Shown here piece by piece: positions 55,308 to 64,000 of a stretch of 64,000 nt of DNA. The stretch covers positions 62,001 to 126,000 of the forward strand of contig JAYMGJ010000431.1 in NCBI GenBank assembly GCA_037178675.1. The letters run 5' to 3'. Each line of letters starts with the position of its first letter. The first letter of the stretch is position 1. The stretch comes from Scleroderma bovista. Lineage: Eukaryota > Basidiomycota > Agaricomycetes > Boletales > Sclerodermataceae. Position numbers and translations under genes: made by a program. The notes beneath the pieces were generated by a model, which saw only the letters and a program-made list of their open reading frames with translations, did no database searches and had not been told where the DNA came from.

Positions 55308-56663
55308 TCACGGCTTTGTTGCACTGGCTTGGGATGGGGTTAGCGGAGTTGGAGTAGTTTCCTGCGACGACTCAGGTGTCTGGTTGCTGGTAACGATGCC
55401 AGGCGCTGCAAGCAGAAGCTGGGAAAATGGTTCATAGAGTTTGGATTGCTGGCCATGAGTTGGGGGTGGTATCTGGAAAGCGTTCCGAATGAGGCAAGTG
55501 GCCGCTTCTCAAAAGTTTCGACTGACCGAGGCTAAAGGCGATATGTGCGGATGACTTTGCGTATCCTGGGAAACATAAAAATTAAGCAGTATGCAAAGCG
55601 CATCTGGGATGTGATCTTAGTCAAGTCGTACCGGGGAACGACACGTAAACTAACCAGTTACATGACGTAGGTCAACCTCGTTAAAGCCGAAGTATTCAAC
55701 AGCAAACCTTGATGCATCCGGAGAAGCAGGTTTGTGAGAAGGGGGGGTTGGGAGAGATGCTGAAGGCGGGGAGACAGATATCCGAGCATCAAGAGAGGGT
55801 GAATGCGGACCTTCTGTCGCACGTTGTCCCAATACAAAGCATGCAGCTGCAATGATACGAGGGGGAAAGAGGATACATAGGGGGGTGCGGTATCTGTGTG
55901 GTGTGTCAGTAGACGATCATACGCATGATAAAGAACGGTGTCTTACGAGTCATGAGCAATACTCCATGCATAATCCTGGACTTTGGTACTCGTTTGCCCT
56001 GCGTCAAAGAGATCTACGAGTATTGAATGTGGACTGATCGTTATGAAGTCAAAGCACAGCGCCTCGAGCAAGACTTCTTCGGCAAGCAAAATAGCAGTTT
56101 GCTGATTTTCGACATCCTATTGCAGGGATAAGCAGAGAGGCGCCATGAGTATTAGATTTACTTACCAAACTTTCACTTGGAATGTGCGTCACGTCCGTGC
56201 CAGTGATTTTGGATTGGAACACCCGCGCAACATCACGAAGCTTTCTGCCACACTCTTCTGTTTTCGTTGCCAGGAAGATACAGGCAGCAGCAATATCCTA
56301 GACGGTGATTATATACACATGGGAAAGGGCTGAAGAGACTAGGACAACACCTGTCGGTGATAATCCTCCATAGAGAATCTCATGAAGAAGCGATGGAACC
56401 AAGTTGCGGCGGTGAACATTGCCGACGACGGCCTGCAGAAAAATCAAAGACGAATCAAAAGACTGGGACGGGACCGTCGCGGCAAACTCTGACAATCCGA
56501 GGGAAGAACCAAGGCGGAACAAGAACTCGACGCCCCTGGCACGATCATAGAGTTCTTTTGCGACAGTGTAGTTTGAGGTGTCCACGCTAGGGGTGTGATG
56601 TAGAGCCTCTACAGGGAATATCCATTGGGAAAAGGTAGTCATATCTTGAGTCGGTGCACCCAT
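55308..56663 (-). CDS. Cyclin K/L-like cyclin (CTK2/Pch1 type)
   Basis: The ATG at 56663 gives GAPTQDMTTFSQWIFPVEALHHTPS, then RARGVEFLFRLGSSLGL. Following exons are SSAMFTAATWFHRFFMRFSMEDYHRQ, DIAAACIFLATKTEECGRKLRDVARVF, AILLAEEVLLEALCFDF, VQDYAWSIAHDSY, and RTPLCILFPPRIIAAACFVLGQRA: two cyclin boxes in the order of transcriptional cyclins. The tail is Pro/Ser-rich (SVSPPSASLPTPPSHKP, IPPPTHGQQSKLYEPF) and ends SQASATKP at 55308. Such cyclins pair with CDK9/12-type kinases that phosphorylate RNA polymerase II. Assignment to cyclin K rather than L is not decided by what I can see. Confidence 0.83.
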
Positions 56664-59188
56664 AGACGAGTTCCAAGGAAGTGCCACTAAGTCCGTTTAT
56701 TACCAGGAGAGAAAGGTGGCGTCCGGTAAAACAGCAACAAACATTCATTTGTCTCTGCGGGCCTGCGGCTACCAACTATGTAACGCAGCAAGAAAAAATA
56801 CTGACCCACTTGACGGAATGGCGCGCATACAGGGACTCTGAAATTAAACCAATTTATTACTATTCTACGTCCAAGGATGTTTTCCTACGGATGGCCATCG
56901 AAGGTAATGGCATATGCAGGACGGAGACAATTATCTTCATTGGACAATTCAAACAGTTCGGTGGGATTGAAGTCAAAGAAAATACAGATTCGAATGGGTT
57001 GAGTTGCTGTGAACCTGTGAAGCAAACAAAGCGACGGTGAAGAGCTGCAATTTGAACTCGAGCGTTTGCGTACGGCCCCAGAGTCCCGGCCAGTAGTCCT
57101 TCAGTCCGCAGGCACCGCATGAAGACTGACAAAGGTTACGAGGCGCAGAGGAGAGCTAAAGACGAGTATAATCAGATGAAGCTAGCTCCTGTGGTTTCTG
57201 ACATATTTACAGGAGTCCCTTTAAGAAGCAATGCGGACTCTGTACCTTGGCCAACTAGGATGGCGCCCATCAACTTGATATCTTCTGTGGATTCCTTTCC
57301 TTTCGAAGAACAAGCCGTCTTATCCTATTTCCCCATTGTGCCCGTACTGTTCCGATGATAATGGTCGGCATCAGAGGCATTTTCTTGATCTTATTTTTAT
57401 CGCTGCCACTGGTCTTCCTCGCCCACCCGATGACCCGTCTCGTAGATTCTCCCCGGGCCGACTGAGTCTGACAAGATTGTTACGCCACCAACCACACACG
57501 TTGTTGGACAGTTCGGCTGCACCCATACCGCATCTTGGCAGGGAAATGCCGTCACTATCTAATATCCCATGTTCATATAAATACATGTGGCGAAGCTACT
57601 ACTACTATGCACTGGCAGGCCTTCTGCTCAGACCATCATGGAGATGCATTCGATGCTCGTCTTTCCAAAAACCCTCGGTGCAGCGATCTTGTGGAAGAAG
57701 CCACAGATATCGCCCATTCGTGTTGGAGCCTATGCCTACGGCAATCTTTGCATGCACCGAGGACAGAGGGTATTGATTTGGGGATCTACGCGTTACCGCC
57801 CATCGTCAGCGCTGACCGACTCATCGATGTCCGCCACACTTACTGTATTGCTGCGGGAATTGGCGACTGAGACAAGGATCAAAGTCAGCCGATTGTCTCA
57901 TGTCTAGGTACGGGGTTGTACTAACTACTGCCAACAGGTGCTCAAGCATTCAGGTGGAAGGCAATTGCTGGCGTGCGTCGAGCTGAATTTGCAGTGCCGA
58001 TTGTCGCACTGGATCTGCGCCCTTGGTTAGTAGTGATGGGACGTCAATTTCGGCCACCAACCATCTCGTCGGGCTGCATTGGTCTTGGTCAGCAATCCTC
58101 CACTGGTAACGACGGCGAACTGACCAGGTCATACGCGTGCCTGCAGACCAGATAGGTTGTTCGGACTCTGTCAACGGAAGAAAAGCATGTCAGCGTACTG
58201 CCAGATGACGGGTGGGGGTCATTCTCAGCCTGACCTTCGCCAGTGACACATAGAACGAACAACAGACGGGGAAGGTGGGGGCTGCTTTAAATGCAAGGAG
58301 CCTCTGACCCCGCATTTAAGCTGCAGGATAACGATCGATGAAATTTCCAGAAGTCCATATCTCTTCGATGTTATCGCGCGGTGCCGATTGTGCACCCGTC
58401 CGTTTATGCGTATTGGTGGTATCACTTAACCAGCTATCTACACGGTGATATCTTGCTGCATGAGGAAACCACCGAACGCTCCAAGGGCAGGGCTATTTTT
58501 GCCCTCATGTCCGGTGCAATGCGGCACACGATAGGATGTCGTGCATTCTGATTCGACGGTGCCAGGTGAAATAGTCCCGTAGTATCTCTCAGCGAGGAGT
58601 TCCGTCAAAAAGGTTAAACCAAAAGAGCTAAAAGTAACCGTCCCCCCCTCGCAGCCGGTCTCGACGTCACGAGCAGGATTAGGGGAGGGCTGATAAGGTA
58701 TCACATACATGTTTACGGGGGTGTCACCGATCGCGACTTATCAGCTACTCAAGGCCAAGCATAGCATGAGTTTTCCCCGTTGCAAGCGGTGCTGATCTCC
58801 CGATGACCGGGGGGGAACCAATTTACAGTCACCGTTTTGTAATCGAAGACGTCCAAGGCCCACCTAAGATGCGTACGATGTGGCAGGCGGTGGTCGCCTC
58901 GATAATCCACGATTTTACCCGCCATTCGCGGTTAATCACGAAAATCTCATTTATCCAGGGAAAAACTTGACATTATGAGTTTGATGAGCCGTTCTTCTGG
59001 TATCAAAAATGTATTTCATGTCTTGCGCAGGACACATGTTTATGGTACTGAAGTTGTCATTAACGACAAGCATACCCATGGCATATTAGTTGAACCCGCA
59101 GAACGGCGACACCCCATGTACATTCCATTGGGGGGTTACTATCTTAAACTCTATCGTGTGCCTAAAACTTTCCATTTGTACAGCACGT
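56664..59188. other. 2.5-kb stretch without a recognised gene
   Basis: Several medium open frames exist on both strands, none with a known domain. The most gene-like item is a 36-codon + strand frame at 57355-57465 that begins with a convincing secretory signal (GIRGIFLILFLSLPLVFLAHP), perhaps a first exon. At 58284-58321 GCTTTAAATGC and GCATTTAAGC form an imperfect hairpin. No transposon ends were found. Confidence 0.4.
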
Positions 59189-60618
59189 TCAGCCTGCAAA
59201 CATCCCCACTAGGTATTGGCTAACTCCTTCAGGAGTTAAGCTACCGACATCCGAAAAGACTAGCGTAATTAGATGTGGTCTGGCCAGTTCATCAGAAATC
59301 AATAACAAGAATTGTAAACTTCGCTGGCACCTAGTATAATCCACATCTGGATTGCACGCGACTTGTTCTTGGGACATGCATCTTGTTTTGGTCGGAGTTG
59401 ACATGGAAATATTATCTTTGTCAGCTGTGATCGATTTGTTCTTGGTTTGGACGAAAGTGTCAGGACTTGGGGTTCGGGGCGTCAAGGGAAATGACAGGAT
59501 GTTGGGTTTGTGAGTTGGAAGATCATACTGCGATAGCGGAAATAGTCGGTGGAATTTGTAGCTGAAGATAGGAGATAGACCTCGTTAACGAAGGCATGCC
59601 CGCGGGCCTGGAGTGCCTACCTTTCTGCAAGGGCATAGAAAGGGATGTTTGCAGCCTTTGCGATAATAGCAATTTGATTGCTGCCCACTGCATTGATTAA
59701 GCCACCGCTCTCTACAACGGCCTCCGAGCCAACCAAAACAAAGTCCACTTTGTCCATGACATATGAGACGGCAGAGTCGAGAACGACGGTGCACGGAACG
59801 CCCGCGGCAGTGAGTTCCTCATATGTCCGCAGGCTAGATTTGTGTATGAGCAAGCTCCAAATACGACGGAGGAGATTTCCCACCCGAAGCCACGAGGTCT
59901 TGCTTCTGTAACGTAGACCGATATGCGTTTTGTCTCGTGTGCACGTAGAAGCGTTTTCATTACGACCCTAGAATAGGAGTGTGTCAAGATCTTTCCATTG
60001 CAATCAGGCCAAGAAGGACGGGCGATGACATGAGGAGCTCTTACGACCGAGTCATCTTTGATAAATCCCAATGCAAGCTGGGCAATCTTGTCGCGATAGG
60101 TCAGGGCTTCTTCTGCATATTTCTGGCCTTGTTTGACGAGCTCCCGCTTGAGATCGGAGAAGCTCTGTGGGAGGCAAAGGGGGAAGATCAGACCACTCGA
60201 TGCTGGGATTGTTGGACTCACGGCAGAATCATGAGGGAACAACGTGACAAATGCGATGAATAGCTCGCAGCCAGCGTTGAGACCAATGGGGTTCGGAGTT
60301 TGTTCATTCAGCACCTTAGCACCGTCATTGAGGTCCTTTACGAGCTCAAACATGGTCCCCGCTGACAGATAACGTCACAAGAAAGGCGATGTGATATTCG
60401 GGAAGAATACCATGGGATCTCCGGATTAGCTCTGTCAAAGCGAGGATTGCAGCCAAGGGGGTGGATATCTGGGCAGTGGGTGCATCCTTACGCAAGAGCC
60501 AGTGACCGGCAGTGTGACACACCTTTTCATCATTCAGAATGGACTGATATGTGGCCCAGATGTCAAAGCTGCCTGTGTCATCGCTGGGGGCGCCACTGGA
60601 CGCAGTGGACGGGGCCAT
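59189..60618 (-). CDS. GCN3: Translation initiation factor eIF2B alpha subunit (GCN3)
   Basis: Regulatory subunit of the eIF2 guanine-nucleotide exchange factor, sensing phosphorylated eIF2. The ATG at 60618 opens a Ser/Thr-rich N-terminus, then [93 protein letters not shown] and [19 protein letters not shown]. The Rossmann-like C-domain follows: [55 protein letters not shown] and [11 protein letters not shown]. It ends [20 protein letters not shown], the canonical eIF2B-alpha terminus (stop at 59189). A Ser/Thr/Lys-rich insertion ([13 protein letters not shown]) precedes the end. Complete with about six introns. Confidence 0.92.
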
Positions 60619-61316
60619 GGTGCAATCTGCCACTGGACGGAGATCAGACATATGTGGCACGTGACCCAGACAAGAGGCGCTTCAGCGTCTGCCCATTCGC
60701 AAAAATGGAGTGCCTTTGCTTGTCGCGTCACTGTTGCCAAGGGCGACATTTGCGGCAACTGTTCAGGCTGGTCCGACTCTCCTGCACTTGCACGGTTGCA
60801 AGACCCTTCTGGGCCCGACCGCTGGTTCTTCGGAAGACGACGCACAGCACGACGGCCGCAACCAAGTACGGCATTAGACAAAGCAATATGGAATCCGAAA
60901 TGGACGACATTTGGGGCCAAAGCGTGGGAATTCCATGATATTTGGGCGCAAGTTGACTGAAAAAAGAAGAAAAGCTTTCTCGTCGAAACACGTTCTACGT
61001 CCAGCGGGCAGATTTATGTCGTACCAATCGGCCGCGATCGCCAGGGCCATTTATAGTGGCGGGACCCACGCCCGCCAGCGCCCGTCCTTGAAAAGCCCAA
61101 CCCGGGTGTGTTCGACATCCTCTCCTCCCCACCCCCGTCCACGTCTGCCCTGCCATCCCGTCTCCCCGTGTGTCCCCTTTGGTCATTTCTGGTAAAGGGC
61201 ACTCGTTGTCTTTGTTCTTCCCGTTACCCATCCCCCAACAGTGCCTGGTATGCTCTTCACCCTATAAATGTCTTCCATTCTTTTCCTCTAACCGTCATCC
61301 AGCATATTCCTCCACC
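60619..61316. other. Divergent intergenic region, GCN3 / orphan gene
   Basis: Open frames in the upstream part have no family signal. A C/T-rich run (61,110-61,230) and a TATA box at 61263 precede the next gene. Confidence 0.5.
61263..61269 (+). promoter_or_regulatory. TATA box (TATAAAT)
   Basis: A consensus TATA element lies 48 bp upstream of the ATG at 61317, after a pyrimidine-rich stretch. The spacing implies a very short 5' leader. Clear TATA boxes are uncommon elsewhere in this window. Confidence 0.6.
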
Positions 61317-61952
61317 ATGCAATCGCCCCCCTCTTCTACAGCCCAGGTGCACTTCTCCAGTGACGTCCGGAACATGGACAGCTGGGCGCGTCGTACAGGC
61401 ATCCCTCTCACCACTGCAGAAGCGCTAGGGACGACCTATGCCCGCGCTCACAAGTGGTTGCTTGCCCTCAAAAATCAGCTCATCCAGCAGCATGGTTGGC
61501 AGGAAGCCGAACCCACTGATCCCCGGATGCTCTTTACCATTGAAGCGCCTTCTCCCTGGCGCTCCCAGAGTGGTCTTCCTCTTAGCCCAAAGCAGAGACT
61601 CCAGCTACCTATGCACGCCTCATCCTTCTTCTCCCCTGAGAGGCGCGTTCAGTGGCAGATGGTTTTCCACAGTGACATCTTTGCTACCCAGCGCCTCATC
61701 GTACAGCCCATAAGTGACATCCTGAACCTCGTCCAGTGCCTTCTCACTGGCCTTGTAACGCTCGTGTATGAAGAGCAGCTTCCTCAGGGCGCATACACGA
61801 CAACCCGTGGACTGCCGTCTGCACAGTGGATAAACGCCAACGAGACCGCCTTGCTCGAAATTTTCGGCCGCACCCACTTCAAGCAACTATGGAAAGCCTC
61901 GAGTGATCGAGCGACGTCGTTCAAAGTCGACTTTGAGCCTCGCCGCCAGTGA
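61317..61952 (+). CDS. Orphan single-exon protein, unknown
   Basis: 211 residues from the ATG at 61317. It has no signal peptide and no membrane segment in the first 100 residues. Blocks such as NMDSWARRTGIPLTTAEAL, YARAHKWLLALKNQLIQQH, ERRVQWQMVFHSDIFATQRLI and ILNLVQCLLTGLVTLVYEEQL suggest an alpha-helical fold. The codon usage is C-rich in third positions, unlike nearby noncoding DNA, which supports a real gene, as do the TATA box and the lack of stops. The frame is also open upstream of 61317. No family recognised. Confidence 0.65.
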   Translation: MQSPPSSTAQVHFSSDVRNMDSWARRTGIPLTTAEALGTTYARAHKWLLALKNQLIQQHGWQEAEPTDPRMLFTIEAPSPWRSQSGLPLSPKQRLQLPMHASSFFSPERRVQWQMVFHSDIFATQRLIVQPISDILNLVQCLLTGLVTLVYEEQLPQGAYTTTRGLPSAQWINANETALLEIFGRTHFKQLWKASSDRATSFKVDFEPRRQ

Positions 61953-62826
61953 AGCGCACTCATGCCCTTACCCAAGTGTCAGGGTTACCTATTGTTTCGC
62001 TTGCGACGCTTGCCTAATCCTCATCTCGCAAGCGGCCCCCCCACGCCCATACGACTTCCCATCGCCCTCGGCATCCATGATCCGTACGCTCTTCCCTTAC
62101 ACGCATTGTTGTTGTTACATACTGCTTTCATGACGCACTTCCTCGCATAACGTTATCTCTGAGTAGACGACCATTGCCGTTATCACTAATCCATTCTATT
62201 CATTCCATACTGCTATTACTTGGTCACTTTTTTAATATCCTCTAACATACCTCCCTCACCAAAATACCTAGCGGTTCACCTGAGTAGTACTATCACTAGC
62301 CACTATCCAGTACACACTGTCGTGCCAATGAAGTTTGAAATTTTGACGGTGCAACCCTTGGCCCACAGGACCGCACGCCGAACGCGATGGCATACACGTG
62401 CTGTCCGCCCCGCATCTATACACTCGTTAAGTAAATCACTGCATACATAATGATGCGTTCATGCTGGCACGGCGAATGGCGACCCTGAGAGAGGTGCAGC
62501 GACCCTGCCAAAGCTGCACAGGATGTCGCGGAAGCGCAGGTCCTGAGCTCGGCCGAGGCGTCTCTGCGCATGATCATGGACCTTGCTTGTGTTCAGGGCT
62601 GAGAATGACCTGGGACACGTTGAGGGGTAGTGCCACTGAGGAGCGACACGCATGATAGGTGAGGCGTTGGAGGTTGGCTCATGGAAACCCGACATTTATT
62701 TGCACCTAGAGTGTTCTAGTGGTACTGGGGAGGTCCTGGAATGGGTCACGTGACCCAGCACGGCACACGACACAGCGATTTCCTATCAATAACCCTCTGT
62801 TCCCGTAGTACATCTGGCAGTATTGA
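61953..62826. other. Intergenic region upstream of MAP1
   Basis: Long C/T-rich stretch with no recognisable gene. GGGTCACGTGACCC-like palindromic DNA (GGTCACGTGACC at about 62741-62752), an E-box-type CACGTG core, lies about 80 bp before the MAP1 start and may be a regulatory site (inference). Confidence 0.5.
62741..62752. promoter_or_regulatory. CACGTG palindrome (E-box) upstream of MAP1
   Basis: GGTCACGTGACC is a perfect 12-bp palindrome with the core recognised by fungal bHLH factors. Its position about 75 bp before the ATG fits a promoter element. Confidence 0.5.
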
Positions 62827-64000
62827 ATGAGTGCAACACCCGTGGTCCTGTGCCAAAGCACAAACTGTCCGCAAGGAAACCCTCCATCTCGACTCGAGTG
62901 TCCCACTTGCAACAAGTACGTCTTAATCCTTACTTAGACCACACCCGGATCTCCTCACTTGGATGTGCATTGCAGACTCGGTATTCGCGGCTCCTTTTTC
63001 TGCGGTCAGGAGTGCTTTAAAGCGGAATGTAAGTCATATCTGGCCGCCCAAGAGATGCTGTCTGACGGCACATCCCACAGGGGTACGCTTATGACGGCGG
63101 GAGTGGAGCTTTATTACTTATTGTTGACTAGAAAAACCACAAAGTCGTCCACGATCTTGTCCGAGCTCAAAATGGCATGCAATCTCCATCTGTCAAAAGT
63201 TCAATGTCCTTGACTCCAACATACCCACAGATGGCACGTACAATCCTTTCCCAAACTACTCCTTTTCGGGGACCATGAGACCGGTATATCCACTTTCTCC
63301 CAATCGGGCGGTTCCCGCCCATATACAACGTCCAGACTATGCCCTGAGGAAAGATGGTCAGCTTCGAAGCTTATGATATTTATTTGTTGATAAGTTAACT
63401 CCGTTTTGCTAGGCGCCCCCGAATCCGAGATGCGCACAGCGGGACAGCCCCCACGTATCCTTGATGAAGATGAAATACAAAAAATGCGATTCGCATGCAA
63501 GGTAGGTATCCGAACTATCGCTTTTCTCCTGAATCAGAATCACCTTGCCTGCTCTCCTCGGACTCTGTTGCCAAGTTTCGACCTTACCTAGCTCCACTTC
63601 TTGCTTAGTTAGGAAGAGAGGTCCTTGACCTCGCTGCGTCTCATATTCGCCCAGGCATCACCACGGATGAGCTCGACGCCATTGTCCATCAAGCCACTAT
63701 CGATAGGAATGCATACCCATCTCCACTAAATTACCGCAAGTTTCCAAAATCTGTTTGCACGTAAGATCACTGTTGTTCTGTCTGGCGTTATCTCTCGATG
63801 AACCCCTGCACGACAAGCTCTGTAAATGAAGTCATCTGTCATGGGATCCCAGACCAGCGGAAATTGAAAGAGGGAGATATCGTTAATCTCGGTCAATCTA
63901 TACCACATCCACCGCGCTACGACCACTGACAGCACTCTCACAGACATCTCACTATATTACGATGGTGAGAGCGTCCATGGATGGTTTTGTACATGATACC
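62827..64000 (+). CDS. MAP1: Methionine aminopeptidase 1 (5' part), gene runs off the window
   Basis: Cytosolic, ribosome-associated enzyme that removes the initiator Met. The ATG at 62827 starts the N-terminal zinc finger: [23 protein letters not shown], then WKNHKVVH (C6H2). It continues with [93 protein letters not shown] and [13 protein letters not shown], the start of the pita-bread catalytic domain with its first metal ligand (DISLYYDG). Exons: 62827-62918, 62975-63028, 63081-63082, 63132-63198, 63231-63350, about 63413-63501, about 63609-63760, about 63819-63891, 63947 onward. The 2-nt third exon and the following 32-nt intron are unusual (see findings). The rest of the catalytic domain is beyond 64000. 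Confidence 0.9.

Noticed and set aside
58284..58321. Hairpin GCTTTAAATGC / GCATTTAAGC as a terminator or MITE
   Set aside because: The arms are short and imperfect, and no flanking duplication or neighbouring gene end supports either role.
1..64000. CRISPR arrays, prophage or bacterial operons
   Set aside because: The window is clearly eukaryotic: genes are intron-rich and no regularly spaced short repeats were seen.

Overview
The window is nuclear DNA of a filamentous basidiomycete, most likely an agaricomycete (mushroom-forming fungus). Genes sit close together on both strands. Almost all are cut by many introns of about 48-60 nt with GT...AG ends. Several families present are typical of agaricomycetes: noncanonical GH5 mannanase-like proteins, expanded HGDLK-type kinases, the WDQC..NDCRWF family and short CGH cysteine-rich proteins. 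Exon joins were made by hand from reading frame and splice signals, so internal boundaries are inferences unless stated otherwise.

Layout. 0-2 kb: 3' part of the i-AAA protease YME1 (+). 2.8-3.0 kb: small cysteine-rich protein (+). 3.15-6.5 kb: RAD3/XPD helicase (-). 6.8-9.1 kb: secreted GH5 mannanase-like protein lacking both expected catalytic Glu residues (-). 9.8-11.4 kb: mitochondrial TPR membrane protein (+). 11.9-13.5 kb: mitochondrial PP2C phosphatase PTC7 (+). 13.8-14.1 kb: a hAT-type MITE with an exact 8-bp target duplication. 14.3-20.0 kb: 1,3-beta-glucan synthase FKS1 (-). 20.2-22.0 kb: leucine-rich-repeat protein (+). 22.1-25.5 kb: FHIP/RAI16-like protein (+). 25.6-26.7 kb: DNAJC9-like J protein (-). 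27-35.5 kb: a direct duplication of a protein kinase gene, with a LINE RNase H remnant and gene-poor DNA between the copies. 35.5-37.2 kb: UPF0658 Golgi membrane protein (-). 37.7-39.3 kb: SET-domain protein (-). 39.6-40.7 kb: short-chain dehydrogenase (+). 40.9-44.5 kb: long disordered protein (-). 44.8-46.2 kb: CCCH zinc-finger/RS-like protein (-). 46.3-48.1 kb: a mosaic of relics from PTC7 and a hamartin (TSC1) homologue. 48.7-50.4 kb: EHT1/ABHD-type hydrolase (+). 50.5-51.5 kb: RWDD1/GIR2 (-). 51.6-52.2 kb: mitochondrial bS21m (+). 53-55 kb: small or lineage-specific genes. 55.3-56.7 kb: cyclin K/L-like (-). 56.7-59.2 kb: no recognised gene. 59.2-60.6 kb: eIF2B alpha/GCN3 (-). 61.3-62.0 kb: orphan gene (+). 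62.8 kb to the end: methionine aminopeptidase 1 (+, runs off the window).

Most genes are unrelated housekeeping genes. A mitochondrial theme recurs (YME1, TPR membrane protein, PTC7, bS21m), but they do not form an operon-like unit. The most notable observations are: a MAP1 gene that reads correctly only with a 2-nt exon and a 32-nt intron; 15-nt and 11-nt exons in PTC7; a GC-AG intron in YME1; a kinase tandem pair in which one copy has lost its last splice acceptor and the other its DFG motif; the catalytic-residue-deficient GH5 protein; an altered drug hot-spot region in FKS1; and the interleaved PTC7/hamartin relic. I found no CRISPR array, rRNA, tRNA or intact autonomous transposon.
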